Source of the DNA: Candidatus Sulfuritelmatomonas gaucii
GTDB taxonomy: Bacteria > Acidobacteriota > Terriglobia > Terriglobales > Acidobacteriaceae
DNA length: 64,000 bases
Direction: 5' to 3'
Assembly (NCBI GenBank): GCA_900290245.1
Contig: OKRB01000024.1
Coordinates: 1 to 64,000, forward strand
Each line of letters opens with the position of its first letter. Position 1 is the stretch's first letter. Shown in pieces: positions 53,832-61,192 of the stretch. The translations under genes and the position numbers were made by a program. The notes beneath the pieces are model-generated. The model saw only the letters and a program-made list of their open reading frames with translations. It was not told the origin of the DNA and ran no database searches.

Positions 53832-55471
53832 TTATGGGATGAAACCCGGGAATCTGGGGGCGCGAAAGGAATAAAGATGGTGACACTCGTGCCACTGCTC
53901 CCACATTCCGTACTGCTCGCGACCGAAACCTGACCGCCCCGCCGTTCGACAAGTTCCCTCGCGATCCAGAGCCCTATGCCTGTTCCCAGGTTGCCCTTTG
54001 TAGTAAAGAATGGCTCGAAGATCTTTTCGAGATACTCCTGCCGGATTCCAACTCCGCTGTCACGGATGACGGTCTGGATACCCTCGCCTCTCGGAGAAGT
54101 TATTTTCCTTGTAGTTATGTTGATAATTCCGCCGCCATGCATGGCATCGATGGCGTTGGTGATGATGTTGGAAAAGACCTGAACCAGCTCACCCCGACTG
54201 ACGGTTATCTTCTGCATGTCGTTGAATTGAGCTTCAACTCTAATATCGTTAGCAAGGAGCTTCGCCCCGTAGACCGTCAGTACATTCTCTATCAATTCGT
54301 GGAGATGAACCTCAGCGGGAAGGCCGGTGTCCCGGTAGTATCCGAGTGTCTGCCGCGCGATGTGAGCGACCCGCTCCAACTCCTGTTCGGCGGTTCGCAG
54401 GTGCGCGTACGCTTTTCCCTCAGACGGACTGTTCTTCCTGGCGAGGAAAATCAGATTGATCAGGGATTCGAGAGGGTTGTTGATTTCATGGGCAACAGCC
54501 GCGGCCATACGGCCTGTGGCCGCGAGCTTTTCGGATTGCACCAGCAGACGTTCCATCCGCTTCCGGTCAGAGATGTCACGTGCAATCTTGGAAGCGCCGA
54601 TTACCTGACCGGAAGCGTCCCTGATCGGAGAAATCGTGACCGAAACCTCAAAGTGTTCACCGCCCTTCTTCATTCGGACCGTCTCGTAATGGTCAACGCG
54701 GTCTCCCTCTCTGAGCTTCCGCAGAATCTCATCTTCTTCGTAATGGAGTTCCTCTGGAATAAGCCGCAGAATAGGCTGTCCCTCCATCTCTTCTGAGGTG
54801 TAGCCGAACATGCGGGCAGCACCCTGGTTCCAGGTTCTAACAATTCCATTGAGATCCTTGCTGACAATTGCGTCGTCCGCGGAATCGACGATCGCCGCTA
54901 ACTGGAACCGGCTCTGTTCGTTCTCTTTGCGGTCCGAAATGTCTCGGGCGATCTTAGAGGCGCCGATGATCTTACCAGTCGCATCCCTGATTGAAGAGAT
55001 GGTGGCGGAGATCGGAAACCTCTCGCCACTTTTCCTTATCCGGACAGTTTCGTATTGGTCAATCCGTTCACCGGCCCTTATTTTGCCCAAAATATAATCT
55101 TCTTCCTGATGCAATTCCGGAGGGATGAGCATGAGGATAGATCGACCTATGATTTCATTCGCGGCGTATCCGAAAATCCAGGTTGCAGAGTCATTCCAAC
55201 TGACGATGATTCCGTTCAAGTCCTTGCTGATGATCGCGTCGGCAGAAGATTCAACAATTGCAGCAAGATGGGCCCGAGGATCGAAACCGGATTCCTTGAC
55301 TTCGGCGTGCCGGTCCTCGGAGCGCCTGGGGTCATTTTGGTTCAAGTCTTGGGCTCCGCCAGGATTCACATCCGGAACGAGTAACCGCGATTGTGCTTTG
55401 ATCTCGGTAAGTGCAGGCTTTTCAGCCAAGGGCAGAGCGGGAGGTTTCAAACTGACCATCAATTGTTCCAA
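53828..55471 (-). CDS. PAS-PAS sensor histidine kinase
   Basis: 547 residues, no membrane helix. Two PAS/PAC domains (about 68-182 and 190-305) are near-duplicates of each other: both contain KDLNGI, ETVR followed by K(S/G)GE, and GASKIARDISDRK. His 328 lies in RMAAAVAHEINNPLESLINL, and the ATPase has DSGVGIRQEYLEKIFEPFFT and GNLGTGIGLWIARELVERRG. The PAS copies could bind heme, flavin or a small ligand. The stop overlaps the start of the receiver gene, its cognate partner. Confidence 0.93.
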   Translation of the reverse strand: MEQLMVSLKPPALPLAEKPALTEIKAQSRLLVPDVNPGGAQDLNQNDPRRSEDRHAEVKESGFDPRAHLAAIVESSADAIISKDLNGIIVSWNDSATWIFGYAANEIIGRSILMLIPPELHQEEDYILGKIRAGERIDQYETVRIRKSGERFPISATISSIRDATGKIIGASKIARDISDRKENEQSRFQLAAIVDSADDAIVSKDLNGIVRTWNQGAARMFGYTSEEMEGQPILRLIPEELHYEEDEILRKLREGDRVDHYETVRMKKGGEHFEVSVTISPIRDASGQVIGASKIARDISDRKRMERLLVQSEKLAATGRMAAAVAHEINNPLESLINLIFLARKNSPSEGKAYAHLRTAEQELERVAHIARQTLGYYRDTGLPAEVHLHELIENVLTVYGAKLLANDIRVEAQFNDMQKITVSRGELVQVFSNIITNAIDAMHGGGIINITTRKITSPRGEGIQTVIRDSGVGIRQEYLEKIFEPFFTTKGNLGTGIGLWIARELVERRGGQVSVASSTECGSSGTSVTIFIPFAPPDSRVSSHK

Positions 55472-55599
55472 CCCTGTATGATGCCCGGCTTGGCTTAATT
55501 GTTGTGTTTCGAGGCCATTATGAACCTCAATGCCCGACCTGCGTGGCCGATCGAAAATCGGTTAGCCATCTCAATGGGAGGTCTTGGGGGGAACGGAGA

Positions 55600-55710
55600 T
55601 CAAAGAACATAGAGTCGGAGCATCCACCAAATCAGAAAAAGGCCGACTAATGCGATGACAATGTGGCCAATCCATTGGCCAGGCGTTTTTGGGTTTCCGA
55701 AATTGAACAC
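55600..55710 (-). CDS. Possible 36-aa single-span membrane protein
   Basis: A GTG at 55710 opens 36 codons: MFNFGNPKTPGQ, then a hydrophobic helix (WIGHIVIALVGLFLIWWM) and LRLYVL. It has the look of a small membrane protein, but there is no clear ribosome site. Apart from this and the tRNA, the stretch 55472-55900 holds nothing I can assign. Confidence 0.35.
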   Translation of the reverse strand: MFNFGNPKTPGQWIGHIVIALVGLFLIWWMLRLYVL

Positions 55711-55900
55711 GTCGCAATAGTAGCATCCGTTCGGAAGGCAGCAGGTCTACCTGTTTGGGTTCGGCGTCAGCTTCCGCTGCGTCTTCCTGGTCAGAGGACA
55801 GCGTCCCACATCGGCTTCAAACATGGGCAAGTGGCGGAAATGTTACGCATGTGAGTGGTACGTTCTTTAACCCATGTCTATGGGTCAGACCGAATCTGAA

Positions 55901-55977
55901 TGGTCGGGGCGGAGGGATTTGAACCCCCGACCCTCTGCTCCCAAAGCAGATGCGCTACCAGACTGTGCTACGCCCCT
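55901..55977 (-). tRNA. tRNA-Pro(UGG)
   Basis: A full cloverleaf with encoded CCA. The anticodon loop is TTTGGGA, giving UGG (proline), and the T-loop is TTCAAAT. The acceptor stem pairs at 2-7 with 66-71, but 1:72 is A:G. The D-stem has A12:C23. Both mismatches lie in the 5' half; bacterial tRNA-Pro normally has C1:G72. An integrase gene begins 59 bases from the 5' end. Confidence 0.93.
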
Positions 55978-56035
55978 TTTGAATCAATCAGTTAGCCGAA
56001 ATTCCTCCAAATCTGAGTACCTGCTTGGAGGATTC

Positions 56036-56857
56036 ATGAAAGCGCGTTTTGAGCAGTTCATCCGCGAACGTCAATACCTGCAAAACGTCACCGCACGCAC
56101 AATCGAATGGTACAGATATAGCCTCCGATGGCTGCCCTGCGAGAACCCCACGCAATCGCAGTTGGATGAAATGGTGGTTCGTATGCGCGAACGCGGACTG
56201 AAGCCCACGGGCTGCAACTGCCTTTCCAGAGCCATCAACGCATATCTGAAATGGTCCGGTTCAAAACAGAAGATTCGCCCGTTCAAAGAGCCGGATGAAG
56301 TGCTGCCCACATTCACAGAGCAGCAAGTCAAGCGGCTCATAGGATGGAAGCCCAAGAGCAAATATCAGCGGAGGCTACATCTGCTCATTCTGTTTTTGTT
56401 CGACACTGGTTGCCGTATCTCTGAGGCGCTTGCGTTGCACGTCGCCGAGATTGACTTTGATAACTTGCTTGTCACGCTGGACGGCAAGGGACGCAAGCAG
56501 CGGATTGTTCCAATCTCTCTTGAACTGCGGAAGGCGATTGTTCGCTTTTGCACGGACAGAGCGCGCAAGCCCGATTTGCTGCTATTCGCAAGCCGGGTAG
56601 AAACAACTTGGGTCCGCCGCAATATTCTGCGAGACGTGAAACGAGTTTGCCGGTCACTCGGGTTTGAGCCGCCCGTCCGCACACTCCACTCGTTCCGTCA
56701 CACATTCGCTGTGAACTATCTCCGGCGCGGCGGGTCTGTGTTTCATTTGCAAAAGGTGCTCGGTCATTCCACGCTTGAAATGACGCGGCGATACGCAAAC
56801 CTTGTCACGGCGGACCTACAGGCTGTGCATGAGCGCGTGAGTCTGCTTTCTCGCTGA
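56036..56857 (+). CDS. Tyrosine recombinase/integrase
   Basis: 273 residues from ATG 56036, with TTGGAGGATTC just before. An N-terminal SAM-like core-binding domain (1-85) is followed by the catalytic domain. Arg 127 (LFDTGCRISEAL), a beta-2/3 Lys (LDGKGRKQRIVP), His 218 and Arg 221 (LHSFRHTFAVNYL), His 244 (VLGHSTLEMTRRY) and Tyr 253 are all present, so it should be active. It lies 59 bases from a tRNA-Pro gene, the usual target of such enzymes, and probably drives integration of the region to its right. Confidence 0.94.
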   Translation: MKARFEQFIRERQYLQNVTARTIEWYRYSLRWLPCENPTQSQLDEMVVRMRERGLKPTGCNCLSRAINAYLKWSGSKQKIRPFKEPDEVLPTFTEQQVKRLIGWKPKSKYQRRLHLLILFLFDTGCRISEALALHVAEIDFDNLLVTLDGKGRKQRIVPISLELRKAIVRFCTDRARKPDLLLFASRVETTWVRRNILRDVKRVCRSLGFEPPVRTLHSFRHTFAVNYLRRGGSVFHLQKVLGHSTLEMTRRYANLVTADLQAVHERVSLLSR

Positions 56858-57010
56858 AAGGAAAGGCCAGGGTGGACAATCACGCCCCGGCCATTTCTGA
56901 CGTCGCTCTATGCTTGCGATTTTTGCAGTCCGCAAACCCTCGCTCAAATCCTATAATGCTCCACATCGGATCAAAATACCGCTTGGCGAACCTCGATAGG
57001 AGGGTTTGAA

Positions 57011-57634
57011 ATGTGGGCGTTGGGCTTACTGTTCTTCTATCTCTTCTACCGCGTCGCAATCGTCTACTACCTCGGGATGTACTTCAAGCCTTCGCTGAAG
57101 CGCCCGATGGGTTCGATCTACAGGTGGTTTCACCCGACGGTTATCACGGTTTCGGTAGTGCTCTTCTTGGCATCGGTGTTCTTTTTCTTCTTGACGAACC
57201 CATGGCTTGTGATAGTTCCTTTTCCACTCACCGCAATTTTTCTTTATGCCTTTGTGGACCGGGTGAACAGGCAGAGGCAGCAGATGTTGGAGAAAGCTGT
57301 CGAGATTCAGGTCACTATGGAACGGGAGGGGCGGCCTCAGAGTGAAATAGACAAGGCCGTCTATCTAGGAGTCACTGGGGAGGTTTACCCGCTTGAGACG
57401 GACTGTGCGGAGCCGGGTCTCTCGGAGTTGAAGTCATTCATGCTCTACTGCGTTCTTAGTCGGACAATGGGCTTTGACGCCCATGAAGAGCTAAGCGAGA
57501 AAATAAGACGCGAAGGAATGGGCAAGCATTACGTGTCTGAATCGGACAAGATAGAAGCCGCGATTGATGCCCTTTACGCAAAGAAGGTCAAAGAGCACGA
57601 AGCATATGAATCTTTTCGCAAGGCAAGAAGCTGA
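57011..57634 (+). CDS. Membrane protein of unknown function
   Basis: 207 residues behind a strong GATAGGAGGGTTTGAA ribosome site. Three hydrophobic segments lie in the first 85 residues (LGLLFFYLFYRVAIVYYLGM, VITVSVVLFLASVFFFFLTN and WLVIVPFPLTAIFLYAFVDR). The rest is a charged cytoplasmic helical tail (RQRQQMLEKAVEIQV). No family is recognised. It is the first gene after the integrase. Confidence 0.65.
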   Translation: MWALGLLFFYLFYRVAIVYYLGMYFKPSLKRPMGSIYRWFHPTVITVSVVLFLASVFFFFLTNPWLVIVPFPLTAIFLYAFVDRVNRQRQQMLEKAVEIQVTMEREGRPQSEIDKAVYLGVTGEVYPLETDCAEPGLSELKSFMLYCVLSRTMGFDAHEELSEKIRREGMGKHYVSESDKIEAAIDALYAKKVKEHEAYESFRKARS

Positions 57635-57645
57635 AGCTCTTCAGC

Positions 57646-58236
57646 ATGTCGGACTCCCCCGCGTATTCTGGACAGATGAAGGACGAGCTGATCTTCAAAA
57701 TCCAACGGGTCCTAAGCCAGCGAATCACTCAGGAAATGCAGGTTGTTTACTTGCTTGTTGAGTTGCGCAAACTAATGGACCGAGAGGCGTATCAAGATTC
57801 CGTGCTGAGGATGTTTTGTAATTGGGTGGTTCACACCAAGCTGGAACGGCGAGCTGAAGGAAGCGAGATCATTCTGACCGAGTTTGATGAAATAATGACC
57901 GGGCTTCTTGAGCGCAACGCGGGCACCACGCACTTTGAGCACCTCTCTCTTGACAAATTCCGCGAAGCACTCGCACGGTGCTTTGATGCTTTCAATCTGT
58001 CAGCGCCGTTCATCCGCGAGGATGGCGAGTACGTGAAATTTGTCCGGCTTTATTCTTCGGTTGTCGGTGAGTGCCCCATAGTCTTTTCGGCCTCGAAGAT
58101 TCCATTGAAGCACGTCGAGCAAATTGAGCTTCAGGGATTCTGCGAGGGCATCCTAGTAAATGAGTTGCCAGTACCCCAATGGCGGATCACCTTGAAAGAT
58201 GGCAAGACGATGAATTGGGGCTTCCACATGGGGTGA
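57646..58236 (+). CDS. Hypothetical protein, 196 aa
   Basis: A soluble protein of mixed alpha/beta character. The N-terminal half is helical (DELIFKIQRVLSQRITQEMQ, VVYLLVELRKLMDREAYQDS) and the C-terminal half beta-like (GILVNELPVPQWRITLKDGK). It starts 12 bases after the membrane protein and probably shares its transcript. No family is recognised. Confidence 0.6.
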   Translation: MSDSPAYSGQMKDELIFKIQRVLSQRITQEMQVVYLLVELRKLMDREAYQDSVLRMFCNWVVHTKLERRAEGSEIILTEFDEIMTGLLERNAGTTHFEHLSLDKFREALARCFDAFNLSAPFIREDGEYVKFVRLYSSVVGECPIVFSASKIPLKHVEQIELQGFCEGILVNELPVPQWRITLKDGKTMNWGFHMG

Positions 58237-58342
58237 AAGGCGGCCCCCGCTCTGATCGCTCGCAGTTAGAGACACGCTACGGTCATCTGTGCGCGATTGC
58301 AGGGCATCCTGATTGAAGAAATTCCCGATTGGCCTGTCTGAA

Positions 58343-59032
58343 TCACCCCGAAGGCTCAATCAGGGATGGATTGTTGTTCCGCACGTTTCCGACATCTGCG
58401 CTGACCTTCCACGCTTTCATCTGCTCCGCATTGTAGGGCCTCAACAAGTCCACGGGCGGGCATTGCGGGTCACCCGGCTCCAACCATCGCCAGTAATCCT
58501 TCGGTGCCAGAATCACGGGCATCCGATTGTGTATCGGCTCCATCAGCGTGTTGGGGTCCGTAGTGAGGATGGTATAAGTCTCTAGGGTCTTCCCGGTTTC
58601 CTTGTCTTTCCATCGCTCCCACAGACCAGCAAATGCGAAGAGCGAGCCGTCCTTCATGGCAATGGCATAGGGCTGCTTTGCCTTCGCATCCTGTTTCTTC
58701 CACTCATAGAACCAATCGGCGGGGACTAGACAGCGGCGGCGTTTGAATGGTTCGCGATACAGCGCACTTGTGGTGATGGTTTCCGCCTTTGCGTTAATTG
58801 TGTTGAATGACGACTTGCCATCTTTCGACCAAAATGGCACCAGCCCCCACCGCATGACTGTCAGCTCCCGGTCCCCCGTGTCTTCACTCAACCGGACAAC
58901 GGGCTGAAATGTCTGAGGGGCGACGTTGTAAGACGGAGCGAAATATGAGCCATCAAACACATTCGTGTCGTGAGTCTGCATCCACTCCGCGATGCGTTGT
59001 TTGTCAGCTCGCCTTCCGTATCGTCCACACAT
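58343..59032 (-). CDS. SOS response-associated peptidase (HMCES/YedK)
   Basis: 229 residues starting MCGRYGR; after Met removal Cys 2 forms a covalent crosslink with abasic DNA. Conserved parts are PSYNVAPQTFQPVVR, MRWGLVPFWSKDG, FNTINAKAETI, RRCLVPADWFYEWKK and EPIHNRMPVIL with the catalytic His. It shields abasic sites in single-stranded DNA. It is often carried by mobile elements. It is convergent with the hypothetical gene at its left. Confidence 0.94.
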   Translation of the reverse strand: MCGRYGRRADKQRIAEWMQTHDTNVFDGSYFAPSYNVAPQTFQPVVRLSEDTGDRELTVMRWGLVPFWSKDGKSSFNTINAKAETITTSALYREPFKRRRCLVPADWFYEWKKQDAKAKQPYAIAMKDGSLFAFAGLWERWKDKETGKTLETYTILTTDPNTLMEPIHNRMPVILAPKDYWRWLEPGDPQCPPVDLLRPYNAEQMKAWKVSADVGNVRNNNPSLIEPSG

Positions 59033-59214
59033 AAACAGAGTCTATCGCCGACGAGTTAACCGGGAGAGCGTTCATTATGCAGTAACTTCCGGTTTGCCGG
59101 TAATTCGCCCGCAACAGTGCCGAGGGCCGCTACGTCAACAGACATAAGGTCACGCAAGGCTCCATCCGCTGCCCGGGTATAATCAATCCACCTATCGCAT
59201 GGAAGGGAAGAGTT

Positions 59215-59712
59215 GTGCGACGTTCTGTTCAGATGATCTTGACAGCTCTGGGTGCGCTCCTGATTTTAAAAGTGGCGAGTGCTGAAGGCTGCACACTTCA
59301 GACCTATGCATCTTCGTGGATGGCGACTGGGACTCCGTTTTCGGTCAAGTGCCCATCAGGAACCTACACCGGACACCTAGTTTCCACTCCGGCGCGGCGT
59401 TTCTTCCGGCGCGGGCACCTAATGCTGGTCTTCGATCAGCCTGTTGCTTTGGTCCCGAAGAAGGAAGGGGACGAGGGCAAGATCCAACCGGGGCGGGGCA
59501 AGCAAATTGCGAGTATGCTGATCGATGGCGGCGTGGGAATTGGATCAAAGGATTTGCTTGATGGACTGTCTGGAGCGGTTTTCAAGTCTTGGTACATGAT
59601 CCCCATCTCTGCCGTCGCCCTCTCTTTCTTCTCCAACGGCGGCGATGTCCTCCTGAAGCCGGGGTATCAACTTCAGATCGAGCCGACGAGCGAGCAAATG
59701 CCCCAAAAATGA
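59215..59712 (+). CDS. Secreted hypothetical protein
   Basis: 165 residues with a signal peptide (MILTALGALLILKVASAEG). The mature part is beta-rich (TPFSVKCPSGTYTGHLVSTP and RRFFRRGHLMLVFDQPVALV), and a glycine-rich stretch (MLIDGGVGIGSKDLLDGLSG) precedes a hydrophobic segment (SWYMIPISAVALSFF). It starts at a GTG after GGAAGGGAAGAGTT. No family is recognised. Confidence 0.65.
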   Translation: MRRSVQMILTALGALLILKVASAEGCTLQTYASSWMATGTPFSVKCPSGTYTGHLVSTPARRFFRRGHLMLVFDQPVALVPKKEGDEGKIQPGRGKQIASMLIDGGVGIGSKDLLDGLSGAVFKSWYMIPISAVALSFFSNGGDVLLKPGYQLQIEPTSEQMPQK

Positions 59713-59756
59713 AGGCAAGCGGGGACGTCGTTGGCGACGAGTCGCCAAACCGGAAG

Positions 59757-59951
59757 TTACCTGACAACCTTGTCGAGAATCATCCGAGCCAATTGCACGC
59801 TGTCAGCAATCACACTTGTCATGCGCGGCGATGGGCGGCTGATGTCATCCCGCGCAAGCCGGACAGCGGCAATGATCGAAGCCGCGATAACAAGCGTTGA
59901 AGCGAAACGATCCTGTTTCCGCCACCCATCTCGAAAACGGGTGAGTCTCAC
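59757..59951 (-). CDS. Small helical protein, 64 aa
   Basis: Starts at a GTG and reads DGWRKQDRFASTLVIAASII, then AAVRLARDDISRPSPRMTSV and ADSVQLARMILDKV. The helical repeat-like pattern AAVRLAR / ADSVQLAR and codon use suggest a real gene. The function is unknown. It is convergent with the secreted-protein gene, with 44 bases between stops. Confidence 0.5.
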   Translation of the reverse strand: MRLTRFRDGWRKQDRFASTLVIAASIIAAVRLARDDISRPSPRMTSVIADSVQLARMILDKVVR

Positions 59952-60080
59952 TGGGAATATTCACCGATGCCTCCCGGGAGCAGTTTGGAGCCCCCTAGGG
60001 TAGTCGGCACGAAAATTCGCGGGCGCAAGAGTCGGCCTTTTGACAAACAGCGAATGGCGCGGCTAGGATTGCGACCACCA

Positions 60081-60329
60081 ATGAAAACCGCCAAAAGAAC
60101 GGACACTCAGACAGAGATAGGAGCGGACGAGGCAGAAGCGAAAGGCGTAACCGGACTCGTCTGTCCGGATTGCGGGCAAGCTGTGCGATTGCATCGCGGC
60201 AAGAAGATTGCGCACCATTTCGAGCATCTGCAAACCGGAAGGCCACCGTGTCCGAATAGCTACGCGGGGTGGATCGCCAAGGGCCGTCCGGCGCGGCACA
60301 GCAAGAAAGCGAAGCGAAAGCGAGATTAA
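60081..60329 (+). CDS. Small zinc-ribbon protein (CoiA-N-like)
   Basis: 82 residues from ATG 60081; a longer frame begins at 59967. The motif LVCPDCGQAVRLHRGKKIAH followed by HFEHLQTGRPPCPN has the C-x2-C ... H-H-x2-H arrangement of CoiA-like competence-protein N-termini and of related phage zinc ribbons, where the lysines contact DNA. The C-terminal tail is very basic (RPARHSKKAKRKRD). It may be a nucleic-acid-binding accessory of the element. Confidence 0.55.
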   Translation: MKTAKRTDTQTEIGADEAEAKGVTGLVCPDCGQAVRLHRGKKIAHHFEHLQTGRPPCPNSYAGWIAKGRPARHSKKAKRKRD

Positions 60330-60595
60330 ATCTATTTCTGTGTTCGCAAACTTGTGGCCCATTGCGTGCTCTCCCGTGAACCGCTCGCGAGATTTGACCC
60401 TGCCTCGGTGGTTCCTGCTTTCTCAGTACGAGACCGGGGTGGGTTCCATCTTGCCGACACTCCCTCTATAGAGCGCCGCAACCCATAAATCTCTACGAAC
60501 GAACAATTCCCAGAATTTTGGACTTTTTGAGTCCAAATTGGGAAAAATCGAAGATTGGCTAAGATTCTCCCTTGCCCGAGCGGTTCCGTCAGCGG

Positions 60596-60886
60596 CTAAG
60601 CGGTTTTCACAAAATCGTGGTCCTCGTACATCTCCGTGCCGCTCAAACACGATATGGCCGCGACATGGCCCCAAGTCCCCGGGGCGAACGCCCGGTAAGG
60701 ATCGTCGCCTTTGAAGAGCACAAGCTGCCCGGACTCAATCGCGAATCGGTCGGCATACAAATGAAGTTGGTGGGGCTCGTCGTGAATCTTACAATCAACA
60801 CGGTAATATTTGCCAAACGACTCTCCCGTTATTTCGCTACGAAGGTCAATCCATTTCGGTTTGCTGTTGCTGTTCCGTCTTGCCAT
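60596..60886 (-). CDS. Hypothetical protein, 96 aa
   Basis: ATG 60886 is preceded by AGGAGAGAAAG. The product is soluble, with a basic start (MARRNSNSKPKWIDLRSEIT) and a beta-rich body (YYRVDCKIHDEPHQLHLYAD, GQLVLFKGDD). It lies downstream of the Prim-Pol gene, on the same strand. No family is recognised. Confidence 0.6.
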   Translation of the reverse strand: MARRNSNSKPKWIDLRSEITGESFGKYYRVDCKIHDEPHQLHLYADRFAIESGQLVLFKGDDPYRAFAPGTWGHVAAISCLSGTEMYEDHDFVKTA

Positions 60887-61035
60887 CTTTCTCTCCTATT
60901 CTTGTTCTGGGTGGATTACCCCATCCGTGTTCGTCTTCACGTCTCCATGGTCTGATTCGCCAACGATAACTGACGTCTTGCACGCGTTTCTGTCCTAAAT
61001 CTGCATTGTCGCCACGCTCAGAATTGTTGCCGTCG

Positions 61036-61150
61036 CGTCAAAATCGCGTCAGCGCGTCAGTGCGTCCATACTCCCCCTCCGATGGAGGATTTTGTAAATC
61101 ATTGAAAAATATACGAGAACGAGAACGTTTTAATAAATCTCGCCGTATAT
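61036..61150. repeat. GCGTCA repeats plus AT-rich stretch, candidate replication origin
   Basis: Four GCGTC(A/C) units start at 61036, 61047, 61055 and 61063, spaced 11, 8 and 8 bases. An AT-rich run (61086-61147) follows, and an inverted GCGTCA lies at about 61158-61165. This sits in the 305-base gene-free gap directly after the Prim-Pol gene. Iteron-like repeats next to an AT-rich region and a replication protein gene are the layout of plasmid origins; function is untested. Confidence 0.4.
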
Positions 61151-61192
61151 AGAAGCAACGGAGGGGCACGTGACGCGATGATTCCGACGCGA

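Noticed and set aside
55874..56035. N-terminal extension of the integrase frame (RRDLNPRPSAPKADALPDCATP)
   Set aside because: This is the translation of the tRNA-Pro gene on the opposite strand, a well-known artefact; the real start at 56036 has a ribosome-binding site.
57831..58013. Short minus-strand frame in the 196-aa gene
   Set aside because: Within a better supported plus-strand gene, no ribosome site, no recognisable features.
60893..60990. Short minus-strand frame ending DGVIHPEQE
   Set aside because: No start codon between the preceding stop and the readable part.
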